Shown here one piece after another: positions 16,822-25,709 of a DNA stretch of 64,000 nt. How positions within the stretch are numbered: position 1 is the stretch's first letter; each line of letters begins with the position of its first letter. The notes beneath the pieces are model-generated. The model saw only the letters and a program-made list of their open reading frames with translations, was not told where the DNA came from and did not search any database. The position numbers and the translations under genes were made by a program. Source of the stretch: Rhizobium sp. Q54 (lineage in GTDB: Bacteria > Pseudomonadota > Alphaproteobacteria > Rhizobiales > Xanthobacteraceae). Location of the stretch: positions 124,001-188,000 of the forward strand of contig CAMAUC010000001.1 of the NCBI GenBank assembly GCA_945861265.1, written 5' to 3'.

Positions 16822-17987
16822 AGCTGCGCGGGGCCTAAATAGTCGTGCGTGATGTCGGGCACCGTTCGGCATCCAATCATTGCCATCGTGTAAGCAAGAT
16901 CTGACTGCAGGATTTCGATGGCGCGCCGCGCGCCGCGCAAGCCGCCTGCCGTCACACCATAGATCGTGGCGCGACCGGTAAAGCAGAAATCGGCACCGAG
17001 CGCCTTGGCGACGACCAGATCGCTGCCGCGCCTGATGCCGCCATCAAAGAACAGCCGAGCATCACGGCCAACCGACGCCCTCACCTGCGCCAGCGAATCC
17101 AGCGCGCCCTGCATGCAATCGAGCTTATTGCCGCCGTGATTGGAGATCGTCACGGCATCGGCGCCGGCTTCGAACGCGCGCGCGGCGTCGCCGGCATGGA
17201 CCAGGCCCTTGATGACGAGCTTGTCCTTCCAGAGCGAACGGATTTTATCGAGGTCGCGCCAGGTCTGCGCGTTATTCCAATGTTTGACGTAATACGCCGC
17301 CACCTGGCTGGCGTTGCTGCCGGCCGGCGCATAGGCGGTCCAGCTTTCCAGTTTCGGCAGGCCGCCGCCGCGCAAGTATTCGGCGGTCCAGGACGGATGC
17401 CGCAGAGCGTTGAGAAACAGTCTGGGAAATGTGCGCAGCGTCGGGCCGGTCGCCATCGACACGCCGGTGCGCGCGGACACTTCTGATCGTGGCGCCAAGG
17501 GATAGTCGACGGTGTACACCAGCACCTTGACGCCGGCGTCGCGTGCCCGTGTCAGCATTGCCTCCGTCACTTGCGGCGTATGCGCGCCGTAGAGCTGATA
17601 CCAAGCGTGGTCCGGCGCAATGCGCCCGATCGTCTCTATCGTCGCATGCGAGGCGCCCGACAAAATGAAGGGAATGTTGGCGTCGCGCGCGGCTTGCGCC
17701 AGCAACTCGTCCGCATGGCGGCGGTAAATGCCGGCAATGCCGACCGCCGAGATGCCGAACAGGCTGGCATATTTTCTTCCGAACAGTTCGACGCCGGTGT
17801 CCACCGGCGTGACGTCGGCTAGGCCGCGAGGGATAAATTGATATTTGCGGAACGCATCGACGTTTCGCCGAATCCCACCGCCATCGCCGGCGCCGCCTTC
17901 GAGATAGCCGCTGACAAAGTGCGGCAAGCGCCGCAATGCGAGGCGGCGCAAATCCTCGATGCTCACCGCCCGATCAACCGCCACCAT
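16818..17987 (-). CDS. FMN-dependent alpha-hydroxy-acid dehydrogenase/oxidase (L-lactate dehydrogenase-like)
   Basis: 389 residues from ATG 17987 (MVAVDRAVSIEDLRRLALRR). The open frame extends to 18239, but that extension runs into dispersed repeat B and has no family similarity. The FMN/active-site blocks ILSGASHATIE, WYQLYGA, VIKGLVH, AVTISNHGGNKLD (catalytic His) and RLFFDGGIRRGSDLVVAKAL are intact. It oxidises an L-2-hydroxy acid such as lactate or glycolate. The true substrate and electron acceptor are not evident. The convergent LacI gene and sugar transporter suggest shared catabolism. Confidence 0.88.
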   Translation of the reverse strand: MVAVDRAVSIEDLRRLALRRLPHFVSGYLEGGAGDGGGIRRNVDAFRKYQFIPRGLADVTPVDTGVELFGRKYASLFGISAVGIAGIYRRHADELLAQAARDANIPFILSGASHATIETIGRIAPDHAWYQLYGAHTPQVTEAMLTRARDAGVKVLVYTVDYPLAPRSEVSARTGVSMATGPTLRTFPRLFLNALRHPSWTAEYLRGGGLPKLESWTAYAPAGSNASQVAAYYVKHWNNAQTWRDLDKIRSLWKDKLVIKGLVHAGDAARAFEAGADAVTISNHGGNKLDCMQGALDSLAQVRASVGRDARLFFDGGIRRGSDLVVAKALGADFCFTGRATIYGVTAGGLRGARRAIEILQSDLAYTMAMIGCRTVPDITHDYLGPAQL

Positions 17988-18218
17988 TGTCCCGTGCCCC
18001 CGTCCGACCAGACATCGCGCCATAACTTGTTCCACCGAGCCTCGCAATACTGCGCCCAAACGATCGGAGCCTGGCATATATTTATCGAGATACTTGGCGG
18101 CGGCGGGAACGGCTGCAATTGCCGAAACGGCGCCAGCAACTGGCGGCGAAGTAAACATCAACGCTATTCGCTGCGTATCCTTCGTTTTCGCAATTCCTCC
18201 GTACCAAGGCGAAAATCG

Positions 18219-18590
18219 GTACGCCGAGCGGTACAACATCGAATTCTCATACCCGTCCTAAGTATATAGAAAACAATAAATATTCCCCGATCGACCGCCC
18301 CCTCCATCATCGGGGCGATTGAGAATTGCCTATTCATATCAACTCTTTACGAGGCTTTTTGAATTGCATGTCGTACCATAAAGCACAAGACATCTTCCAA
18401 TCGCAATGACGACTTTTAGACCTATGCGTGCTCCGCACAGCATCAAACAAGGAGAATATTGCCGCTTCGACGTTCGACGCGGCGCTTGTAGCCGCACTTG
18501 CGCGAAACGTCGGCGGCACGACCGCGCTACGACAAGTTGACAAGTGCATGCATATACACTTGCAAACCCGTCGCCGGCGACTGGGATGGT
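18219..18590 (-). repeat. Dispersed repeat copy B with dusA 5'-end fragment (att-like), long form
   Basis: Begins GTACGCCGAGCGGTACAACA at 18219 and carries CTAAGTATATAGAAAA and CCTCCATCATCGGGGCGA. The minus strand from ATG 18337 reads MNRQFSIAPMMEG. To the right the match to copy C continues for about 250 bases: AATCGCAA at 18399, CTCCGCAC at 18431, CATCAAACAAGG at 18441, CTACGACAAG near 18528, and the ATATACACTTGCAAACCCG region near 18552. It separates the 2-hydroxy-acid dehydrogenase gene from the nitrate module. Confidence 0.72.
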
Positions 18591-18944
18591 CCCCTCATTA
18601 ACTGCAGGACGCTGGCGACCGGTACCGTGTATCGACCTTGATGGGGTTGATTCCGCCGGAGACCCAAATCGTTAACGCAGCCTTGTCCCGCACAATCCAT
18701 CGTCGCGCTGATGAGTTCCATATTTACCGAAGACACGGCTACTTCAAAACCATGTTCCGTGCTCAGACCAACCATCCGCGGTTGATCGGCGGGAAAGACC
18801 AGCACTGCACTGCGCACGCCTTGACGTTTACTGATTCAGTTGCTGCAACAGCCGGGACTAAAGATCATGATGGAGCATCGGCAAGTCGATCAGGCTAATT
18901 TGTTCTATGGGTTCTCACTTGAGGCCCACGTTCCCGGCGATCAT
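18591..18944. other. Intergenic stretch without recognisable gene
   Basis: 354 bases between repeat B and the 3' end of the carbonic anhydrase gene. A minus-strand frame of 96 codons (18527-18817) exists but overlaps the repeat and has no recognised family. I see no RNA gene or clear terminator. Confidence 0.4.
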
Positions 18945-19670
18945 CTATTGTGGTCGGTCGATAGGTTCGTCGAGATTGGCCCCGAATGCCTCTAAGGCAT
19001 GTCGGCGCACGCCGCTGGTCGGCTCGACCGGCTGGCGCACGCGGTCGTCAATGCTGATCAAAGCGTCACGCTCTGCCGCCGAGGCGATGGTCGGCCCAAG
19101 ATCGCGCAACAGTCCATCGTCGACACCGTAAATCCAGCCGTGCAATTGCAGTTTCTGGCCGCGGTTCCACGCGTTCTCCACAATCGGAATTGATGCCACC
19201 CGACGAACTTGCATTTCGATATTCAACTCACACATACGGTTGACGCGCGCCTCGACGTCGCCAATCGCATCGAACAGTGCGCGATGCTTACGATACAGCA
19301 TGACAATCGGTTGCAGCCAATGATCGACCAAGGCTGAACGATCGCCTCCTAAAGCGCGCTGTATACCGCCGCAGCCATAGTGGCCGCAGACAATCAGGTG
19401 CTCGATCTTGAGGATTTCGATGGCGTATTCCATCACCGCCAGCAGGTTCATGTCACTGGTGTGCACGACATTGGCGATGTTACGCTGAACGAAGACCTCG
19501 CCGGGATCGAGACCAAGCACATCGTTGGCTGTCACGCGGCTATCCGAGCAACCGATCCACATCAGGCGGGGCAATTGTTGACCAGCCATGCGCGAGAAGA
19601 AGTTGGGATCGTCGCGGGTCTTAGCCTGCGCCCAGGCGACATTGCGATCGAAAAGCTTATCGAGACTCAT
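18945..19670 (-). CDS. Beta-carbonic anhydrase
   Basis: 241 residues, close to E. coli Can. Zinc and catalytic residues are visible: C41, D43 and R45 in GCSDSRV, and H97 and C100 in VCGHYGCGG. It interconverts CO2 and bicarbonate in the cytoplasm. It is the last gene of the nitrate module, starting 17 bases after the DUF2478 gene. A link to nitrate respiration could be pH or bicarbonate balance. This is inference from co-location only. Confidence 0.93.
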   Translation of the reverse strand: MSLDKLFDRNVAWAQAKTRDDPNFFSRMAGQQLPRLMWIGCSDSRVTANDVLGLDPGEVFVQRNIANVVHTSDMNLLAVMEYAIEILKIEHLIVCGHYGCGGIQRALGGDRSALVDHWLQPIVMLYRKHRALFDAIGDVEARVNRMCELNIEMQVRRVASIPIVENAWNRGQKLQLHGWIYGVDDGLLRDLGPTIASAAERDALISIDDRVRQPVEPTSGVRRHALEAFGANLDEPIDRPQ

Positions 19671-19687
19671 GGCCTACCCAGTGCGAT

Positions 19688-20266
19688 CTAGTGAGCCGCC
19701 AGCCTGCTGACCGCGATATCCCCAATCAGTCTCTGATAGCCCGGTAAAAGGTCATGCGTTAACAGCCAGCGCTGTAGGTACATCGAATCGATCGAGCATT
19801 CCTCCGCCATATCGCCGGCAAAGATGCGCCACTGATCGAGATTGCGGAACGGAACGCCGACGACGATCGGTACTTCAAGTTCGACAGCCTTGGCAAGCGC
19901 TTCGCGCAGGCCATCGCCTTCCGCTTCGACCTTGCCGAACTTGTTCAGAACCAGGATGTCGGGCATTTCTTCGAGCGCCGACAGCAGTAGACCGGCAGCT
20001 TCGGTTAATACGCGCCGATCCAGGCGGCAACCTTGAGCCTCCTTGCCGCGATCTTCCGATAGTTGCAGCACGGTTCCAGAAAAAAGCTCCTCGACCGCCA
20101 TGTCGCATTTGCCAGGATTGCGCTCGAAGGTATTGAGCTGCACGAGGCCGGCAACACTCAATCCGGCGCCGCGCAGCGCGTACCCCCAAGCGGCGATAAA
20201 CTTGTCGGCGGCGAGCCCGTCTGTATAAACGACGGCCAGTATATTCGACAGGGGCAGAGCGGACAT
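19688..20266 (-). CDS. DUF2478-family protein
   Basis: 192 residues. The sequence starts NILAVVYTDGLAADKFIAAW and contains DILVLNKFGKVEAEGDGLRE, resembling the DUF2478 family. From general knowledge this family is P-loop-like and often encoded near molybdenum uptake or nitrate reductase genes. No clear Walker A is visible (the N-terminal loop is YTDGLAADK). The function is unknown; a molybdenum-related role is plausible because NarG needs a molybdenum cofactor. It lies between nnrS and carbonic anhydrase in the nar operon with 27- and 17-base gaps. Confidence 0.7.
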   Translation of the reverse strand: MSALPLSNILAVVYTDGLAADKFIAAWGYALRGAGLSVAGLVQLNTFERNPGKCDMAVEELFSGTVLQLSEDRGKEAQGCRLDRRVLTEAAGLLLSALEEMPDILVLNKFGKVEAEGDGLREALAKAVELEVPIVVGVPFRNLDQWRIFAGDMAEECSIDSMYLQRWLLTHDLLPGYQRLIGDIAVSRLAAH

Positions 20267-20293
20267 TCATATCTCCTTGCGCAACATAGTCGA

Positions 20294-21487
20294 TCAATGG
20301 ACAATGGCGGCGCGCCGCTTCGTCCCTATGAGCAGTGGACCGAACGACAGAGAAAAGCCGAAAAATGCAACGCACCACGCGAGCACAGTGAGGTGCAACA
20401 GCACTCCACTCCAGTCCGGAAATAGCGAAGCGCTGATGCGCGAAAGCGCGGCGATAACGACAGCAGCATAGAGCACTTGCGTCATAGCGGACGCGACTAG
20501 CGCGTGACCGGTGTGGCCGAGGCTGGCGCGCGTCATCACCGCCAATGTCATTGTGCCGGCGGCGCCAACAGTCCAGGCATGGACGGCCGCGCTTGGAAGA
20601 ATGAGGCCGAACGCAGCCGCGCTGGACAGCAGAAAGCCAAGTGGCACGAAGGCGTAGCCAACATGCAGGATGAGAACGAGACGGTCGCGAACGGTGCGGT
20701 CGCCGGCCCAGCGCGCCAGCCGCAATAGTTGCGCCAAACCGGCGGCGCCGAGCGCGGCGGCGGTGTCCGGCCCCACGGGCCGGAAGACCCATAGTGCCAA
20801 CGCGGCAGCGCTGAACGCGATCACGCTCAGGTCGATATTCCCCATCGGCGCCGGCAGCCGGCCGGGATTTTCGCGCACCAGCCAGTTGCGCGTGAAGCTC
20901 GGCACGACGCGGCCGCCGATCACCGAGATTAGCAGCACCATGGCAGCGATGCCGATGCGGATGCCGTAGTCGGCGTTGCCGCTAAAATGGGATTCAATGT
21001 GGAAGGCGATGTTGCCGACAAGCAGCAGCGCGACCACGGCGACGACACGCAGGTTGCGCCAGTTCTTGCCGGCGATAATCTCGCGGCCGATCGCCCCAAT
21101 CAACAAAGTCAGAAATCCGGCGTCGATGACCGCGGCTGTCAGCCAGCCGATCTCGGCGGAAAGCGTGACAGCGACGCGGCCGGCCAGCCACAGCACGACC
21201 AGCACCAGCAGCGGCGCTCCTTGAATCGGCAGGCGTCCGGTCCAGTTCGGAATGGCAGTGAGCAGAAAGCCGGTCACAACCGCCGGCAGATAGCCGTACA
21301 GCATCTCGTGCACGTGCCAATCGATCGCGCCGAAGGCGGTGCGCAATTGCAGTTCGCCTTGGAAGATCGGCAGCCAGGCCAGCACCGCGAGACCGGCATA
21401 GATCGCGCCGAGCAGAAAGAACGGCCGGAAGCCGTAAGACAACAGTATCGGACCGGCGTAGGGCTTCAAGCGGGGGACTGCATTCAT
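20294..21487 (-). CDS. nnrS: NnrS family protein
   Basis: 397 residues, polytopic with about twelve membrane segments. ILLSYGFRPFFLLGAIYAGL at the N-terminus, and DWHVHEMLYGYLPAVVTGFL with its conserved histidines, are hallmarks of NnrS. This heme- and copper-containing membrane protein protects cells from nitric-oxide stress during denitrification. Its place behind narGHJI fits a need to handle NO made as a by-product of nitrate or nitrite reduction. Confidence 0.9.
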   Translation of the reverse strand: MNAVPRLKPYAGPILLSYGFRPFFLLGAIYAGLAVLAWLPIFQGELQLRTAFGAIDWHVHEMLYGYLPAVVTGFLLTAIPNWTGRLPIQGAPLLVLVVLWLAGRVAVTLSAEIGWLTAAVIDAGFLTLLIGAIGREIIAGKNWRNLRVVAVVALLLVGNIAFHIESHFSGNADYGIRIGIAAMVLLISVIGGRVVPSFTRNWLVRENPGRLPAPMGNIDLSVIAFSAAALALWVFRPVGPDTAAALGAAGLAQLLRLARWAGDRTVRDRLVLILHVGYAFVPLGFLLSSAAAFGLILPSAAVHAWTVGAAGTMTLAVMTRASLGHTGHALVASAMTQVLYAAVVIAALSRISASLFPDWSGVLLHLTVLAWCVAFFGFSLSFGPLLIGTKRRAAIVH

Positions 21488-21518
21488 GATGATGCCGCGT
21501 CTTGTCTGCCCTGTTGCA

Positions 21519-21794
21519 TTAGCCGTGCAGCGCGTGCTCGAAGGCGCGCTTCAGGCAAACCGCGCCGGGATCGGGCGAGCGGTTCAAAAGCCCCATCAAG
21601 GTGATCCATTCCTCATCGCTGGCTTCCAAGGCGTAACGCCGCACCGTGCCGGCGACATAGGCCGGCAGGTCGAGACCGTCGGCTTCGGCCTGTTGCTGCA
21701 TCGCCGCCAGCATCGACAGATCGTTGACGCTGAGAATGGCCTCGGTGGCGGCGGTTTCGTCGCTCAGTGAGGCCAACAGATCGCCCAGCAGCAT
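21519..21794 (-). CDS. Small protein of unknown function in the nar operon
   Basis: 91 residues, acidic, predicted mostly helical, with no signal peptide or membrane segment. It includes TAATEAILSVNDLSMLAAMQ and RRYALEASDEEWITLMGLLN. I do not recognise a characterised family. It starts 79 bases after the parvulin gene, a gap occupied by a palindromic repeat, and ends 31 bases before nnrS. Codon use resembles the neighbours, so it is likely real and tied to the nitrate module. Confidence 0.6.
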   Translation of the reverse strand: MLLGDLLASLSDETAATEAILSVNDLSMLAAMQQQAEADGLDLPAYVAGTVRRYALEASDEEWITLMGLLNRSPDPGAVCLKRAFEHALHG

Positions 21795-21825
21795 TCTCTT
21801 ACTCCGCTTCGCTCATATTCTGTTT

Positions 21826-21874
21826 GCGCATGATCTGATCCGAAAACCAGTTCCCACTTTTCGGGATCATGCGC
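21826..21874. repeat. Palindromic intergenic repeat, copy 1
   Basis: GCGCATGATC (21826-21835) pairs with GATCATGCGC (21865-21874), and the inner CCGAAAA pairs with TTTTCGG, giving a strong hairpin of about 49 bases. A second copy is at 62435-62483. On the minus strand it directly touches the parvulin stop codon (TAG followed by CGCATGATC). It may work as a terminator or mRNA stabiliser inside the operon. Confidence 0.8.
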
Positions 21875-22704
21875 TAATGCACACGATGCGCGTCGGCATC
21901 GGCAAGGTCGATGCCCTCGATCTTCGCCGCCGAAATCAGCCGCGCGATGTATTGCGCGTCGGCGCGCCGCCGAACGCTTTCATTCAGGTAGTCCGCAATG
22001 CGTCCGGCGACCAGTTCGTAAGGCAGCAACTGGCCCTGGTGTTTGCGGTCGAGCCGGATAATGTGAAAGCCGTAGCGCGTCGCCACCGGCGTGGCGCACA
22101 ACTCACCGGGCGCCAACGCGACCAGCGCCTGTTCGAATTCCGGCGTGGTCTGCCCCGTGGTGATCTGGCCGAGATTACCGCCGTGCGCCGCCGACGAACA
22201 GGCCGAATAGGCCTCCGCCATGGTTGCAAACGACTCCGGCCGTTCGATCAACGCCGCCAACACGCCCTCGGCTTCGGCGCGCGCCGCCGCATAGGCGTCC
22301 TTGTCGGCGGGCCGGACCGCGAACAGGATATGCGCAGCTTCGTAGATGTCGGGCGAGCGAAACTGCGACGTATGTCTCTCGTAATAGCGCCGACAGGTTT
22401 CCTCATCAGCTTGCGGCACCACGACTTCGCGGTCGATCAGGCCGCGCATGATTGCTTCCTCGTCGGTTTCGCGGCGGCCGTCTTCGGTGAGCGGCTGCGG
22501 CTCGATATCGAGGCGACGCGCCTCCTGCATCAGCAGTTCGCGGATGACCAGCGCGCGCGCCGCCTGTTGCCAGGCCGCGATCGGCTTGCCGGCCGGATGA
22601 TGCTGCATCTCGCGGACGATCTCGTCGCGGGCGATCGATACGCCATTGACGATGACATTGACCGGACGTCCGGTGGGCAGTTGTGCATGGACCGAACAGC
22701 TCAT
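21874..22704 (-). CDS. Parvulin-type peptidyl-prolyl cis-trans isomerase (PpiC family)
   Basis: 276 residues from ATG 22704, which overlaps the narI stop as ATGA. The longer open frame upstream is antisense to narI. The N-terminal half is helical and SurA/NifM-like. The PpiC domain from about residue 125 shows YEAAHILFAVRPADKDAY, GGNLGQITTGQTTPEFEQAL and TRYGFHIIRLDRK. It lacks a clear signal peptide, so it may act in the cytoplasm. Such isomerases recur in nar operons and are thought to help folding or maturation of the nitrate reductase. Confidence 0.85.
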   Translation of the reverse strand: MSCSVHAQLPTGRPVNVIVNGVSIARDEIVREMQHHPAGKPIAAWQQAARALVIRELLMQEARRLDIEPQPLTEDGRRETDEEAIMRGLIDREVVVPQADEETCRRYYERHTSQFRSPDIYEAAHILFAVRPADKDAYAAARAEAEGVLAALIERPESFATMAEAYSACSSAAHGGNLGQITTGQTTPEFEQALVALAPGELCATPVATRYGFHIIRLDRKHQGQLLPYELVAGRIADYLNESVRRRADAQYIARLISAAKIEGIDLADADAHRVH

Positions 22705-23459
22705 CGGGGATACTCCGCGGAAATGGTGCGCGCCGCGCCGCGACGCTGGCTCGACGTAGCGGAAGCGCTGAGGCGGCCCTGGCTGCGCACGATCTGATAG
22801 CCGCGACGGCCGAGATACCAGACCGGCGCGCTCCAGACGTGGACGAGGCGTGTGAACGGAAACACGAGAAAGATCGTCATGCCGAGGAACAGATGCGCTT
22901 TGAAGATCGGATGCACATCGGCGATCAGCGCCGAGACGCCCGGCTGCAACGTCAGAATGCCCTGCGCCCACGTCATGAACTTCACCATTTCATAGCCATC
23001 GAGATGCTGGAGCGAAACGAAAATGGTGCCGAGCCCCAAGACAAGTTGGGCGTAGAGCAACAGCAGGATGGCGATGTCGCCGAACGACGACGTGGTGCGG
23101 ATGCGCGCGTCGAACAGCCGGCGATGCACCAGAAGCGTGATGCCGACGAAGCACATCACCCCGGCGACGCCGCCGGCGATGATGGCGAGCCACTGCTTGA
23201 AGGTGTGCGAGATGCCGAGCGTGTCGAACACCGCGATCGGCGTCAGCAGGCCGACGAAGTGGCCGAGGAAGATGATCAGGATGCCGACATGGAACAGATT
23301 GGAGCCCCAGGTCAGTTGCCGGCGGCGCAGAAGCTGGCTCGATCCGCTACGCCAGGTGTATTGCTCGCGGTCGAAGCGGACCCAACTGCCGAGCAGGAAG
23401 ACGGTCAGGCAGAGATAGGGATACCAGCCGAACACGATGTAGGTGATGAGATCGCGCAT
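22701..23459 (-). CDS. narI: Respiratory nitrate reductase gamma subunit (cytochrome b)
   Basis: 252 residues from ATG 23459 (MRDLITYIVFGWYPYLCLTV). Five membrane spans are evident, with the heme-ligating histidines in LFHVGILIIFLGHFVGLL and in the later IFKAHLFLGMTIFLVFPFTR. NarI takes electrons from quinol at the periplasmic side and feeds NarH. The start lies 10 bases after the narJ stop. The last residues run into the start of the parvulin gene. Confidence 0.93.
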   Translation of the reverse strand: MRDLITYIVFGWYPYLCLTVFLLGSWVRFDREQYTWRSGSSQLLRRRQLTWGSNLFHVGILIIFLGHFVGLLTPIAVFDTLGISHTFKQWLAIIAGGVAGVMCFVGITLLVHRRLFDARIRTTSSFGDIAILLLLYAQLVLGLGTIFVSLQHLDGYEMVKFMTWAQGILTLQPGVSALIADVHPIFKAHLFLGMTIFLVFPFTRLVHVWSAPVWYLGRRGYQIVRSQGRLSASATSSQRRGAARTISAEYPR

Positions 23460-23469
23460 GATGAGGCCC

Positions 23470-24189
23470 TCAATGACGCGGCGGGATGGGACGGGACGCC
23501 GGCATGCCGGGCGCGGGACGTAGCGCGCCGCGGACATGGGCCATCAGCCCGTCTTTGCAACTGTCGGAAGCGCCGGGGCCGAACTGGACCGCCTCGTCTT
23601 CCCAGGCGGCATCGAGCGCGGCGAGGTCGAGCGGATCGGGATCGGGCAAGGCCAGCAGCGCGGAGACTTCCTCGCCTGTCGGCTTGACCGATGACAGCGC
23701 GACCAGCGCGCGCAGCACCGCCTCGTAAGGCGAGCCGCGCTTGCGCAACCGTTCGGCGAGCGCGCCGAGGATATGCGCCGGCTGGCCCAGCAGGTCGCAG
23801 GCCTCGGCCTGCGGCAGCGTGGCAAGAAACTCGAGAAACAGCGGCAGATAATCCGGCAGTTCGTTCTTGACCGCCGCCAAACCCTTGTCCTCGTACATCG
23901 CCAACAGATCGACCATTGCCTGGCCGCGATCGCGGCTTTCGCCGTGGACGTGCTCGAACAGATGCAGTGACAGCGAGCGGGTGCGGTCGAATAGCAGGCC
24001 GTAGCGTTCCTGCAGATCGTAAATCTCGCCGTCGGCGATGTCGGTCATCAGCACGTCGAGCTGCCGGCGGATCGCCGCCGGCACCAGCGCTTCGGTCTCA
24101 ATGACGGCGCGCAACTCGCCGGTCGCCTGCTGCAACTCCACGGTCGGATAGCTCAACAGCGCCGAGAGCGCCTTAAAGGTCTTGGCCAT
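23470..24189 (-). CDS. narJ: Nitrate reductase assembly chaperone
   Basis: 239 residues, all-helical TorD/DmsD/NarJ family. The conserved motif YLPLFLEFLATLPQAEACDL is present, preceded by the LFEHVHGESRDRGQAMVDLL block. NarJ binds apo-NarG and helps molybdenum cofactor insertion and membrane attachment; it is not part of the final enzyme. Its ATG overlaps the narH stop (TAATG at 24187-24191 on the minus strand), so the two are translationally coupled. Confidence 0.92.
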   Translation of the reverse strand: MAKTFKALSALLSYPTVELQQATGELRAVIETEALVPAAIRRQLDVLMTDIADGEIYDLQERYGLLFDRTRSLSLHLFEHVHGESRDRGQAMVDLLAMYEDKGLAAVKNELPDYLPLFLEFLATLPQAEACDLLGQPAHILGALAERLRKRGSPYEAVLRALVALSSVKPTGEEVSALLALPDPDPLDLAALDAAWEDEAVQFGPGASDSCKDGLMAHVRGALRPAPGMPASRPIPPRH

Positions 24190-25709
24190 TACACGACCTC
24201 CATCGGGTTCTTGGCGCGCTTCGGCGAGCCGAACAGGTTGGTCTCGGTCGCGCCGGTGGCGCAGCCATTGCCGAACGAGAAGCCGCAGGAGCCGCGCAGT
24301 TCGAGCGCATCTTCGGTGGTTTCGCGATGCGACGTTGGGATGACGAAGCGATCCTCGTAATTGGCGATTGCCATATACTTGTACATGTCCTCGATCGCCG
24401 CCCCGGTCAGGCCGACGCGCTTGGCGATGTTCTCGTCGATCAGGCCGTCGACCGTTTTCGCCCGCATATAAGCGCGCATGGCGAGCATGCGCTCCAGGCC
24501 GAGCGCCACCGGCTCTTCCTTGCCGGCGGTCAGCAGGTTGGCGAGATATTTGAGCGGGATGCGCAAGGAACGCACGTCCGGCATCTCGCCATCATGGCCG
24601 ATCTTGCCGGCAGCGGCCGCCGATTGAATCGGCGACAGCGGCGGCACGTACCAGACCATCGGCAGCGTGCGGTATTCCGGATGCAGCGGAAACGCGACCT
24701 TCCATTCCATCGCCATCTTGTAGACCGGCGACCGGCGCGCGCCTTCCAGCCAATTCTCCGAAATGCCGTCGGCCCGCGCCTGCTCGATCACTTTCGGATC
24801 GTGCGGATTGAGAAAGACGCCGAGCTGGGCTTCGTACAGGTCCTGCTCGTTCGGCGTGCTGGCGGCTTCCTCAATGCGGTCGGCGTCATAGAGCACGACG
24901 CCGAGATACCGGATACGGCCGACGCAGGTTTCCGAACACACAGTCGGCTGGCCGGCCTCGATGCGCGGATAGCAGAAGATGCACTTCTCGGATTTGCCGC
25001 TCGACCAGTTGTAATAGATCTTCTTGTACGGGCAGCCGGACACGCACATGCGCCAGCCGCGGCACTTGTCCTGATCGATCAGGACGATGCCGTCCTCCTC
25101 GCGCTTGTAGATCGCGCCCGACGGACAGGCGGCGACGCAGGTCGGGTTGAGGCAGTGCTCGCACAACCGCGGCAGATACATCATGAAGGTGTTTTCGAAC
25201 TGGCCGTACATTTCCTTCTGCACGCCTTCGAAATTGTAGTCCTTAGAGCGCTTGGCGAATTCGCCGCCAAGGATTTCCTCCCAGTTCGGACCCCACTCGA
25301 TCTTCTCCATGCGTTCGCCGGAGATCAGCGAACGCGGCCGCGCCGTCGGCATCGCCGGCATTTCCGGCGACTTCTGCAAATGTTCGTAATCGAAGGTGAA
25401 GGGCTCGTAGTAATCGTCGATCTCCGGCAGGTCTGGATTGGCAAAGATGTTGGCGAGCACGCGCCATTTCGAACCGATGCGCGGCTCGATCTTGCCGTTC
25501 TTCTTGCGCCGCCAGCCGCCGTTCCAGCGCTTCTGGTTTTCCCAATCCTTCGGATAGCCGATGCCGGGCTTGGTTTCGACGTTGTTGAACCAGGCGTATT
25601 CCATGCCTTCGCGGCTGGTCCAGACGTTCTTGCAGGTGACGGAACAGGTGTGACAGCCGATGCACTTATCGAGATTCAGCACCATGGCAATCTGCGCACG
25701 GATCTTCAT
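24189..25709 (-). CDS. narH: Respiratory nitrate reductase beta subunit (iron-sulfur)
   Basis: 506 residues from ATG 25709 (MKIRAQIAMVLNLDKCIGCH); the open frame continues upstream only inside narG. It carries the cysteine sets for one [3Fe-4S] and three [4Fe-4S] clusters: CIGCHTCSVTCKNVW, CEHCLNPTCVAACP, CRGWRMCVSGCPYKK (the Trp marks the 3Fe cluster) and KCIFCYPRIEAGQ with SETCVGRIRYLG. It wires electrons from NarI to NarG on the cytoplasmic face. The start overlaps the narG stop by four bases. Confidence 0.95.
   Translation of the reverse strand: MKIRAQIAMVLNLDKCIGCHTCSVTCKNVWTSREGMEYAWFNNVETKPGIGYPKDWENQKRWNGGWRRKKNGKIEPRIGSKWRVLANIFANPDLPEIDDYYEPFTFDYEHLQKSPEMPAMPTARPRSLISGERMEKIEWGPNWEEILGGEFAKRSKDYNFEGVQKEMYGQFENTFMMYLPRLCEHCLNPTCVAACPSGAIYKREEDGIVLIDQDKCRGWRMCVSGCPYKKIYYNWSSGKSEKCIFCYPRIEAGQPTVCSETCVGRIRYLGVVLYDADRIEEAASTPNEQDLYEAQLGVFLNPHDPKVIEQARADGISENWLEGARRSPVYKMAMEWKVAFPLHPEYRTLPMVWYVPPLSPIQSAAAAGKIGHDGEMPDVRSLRIPLKYLANLLTAGKEEPVALGLERMLAMRAYMRAKTVDGLIDENIAKRVGLTGAAIEDMYKYMAIANYEDRFVIPTSHRETTEDALELRGSCGFSFGNGCATGATETNLFGSPKRAKNPMEVV

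Noticed and set aside
15496-16872. Large upstream extension of the sugar ABC ATPase frame
   Set aside because: It is antisense to the well-supported LacI gene and has no ABC homology before MVDVTPMAPP.
17988-18239. N-terminal extension of the FMN-dependent dehydrogenase beginning MLYRSAYRFSPW
   Set aside because: The first codons are encoded by repeat B itself (GTTGTACCGCTCGGCGTAC on the minus strand) and similar peptides appear at copies A and C. Family similarity starts only at 17987.
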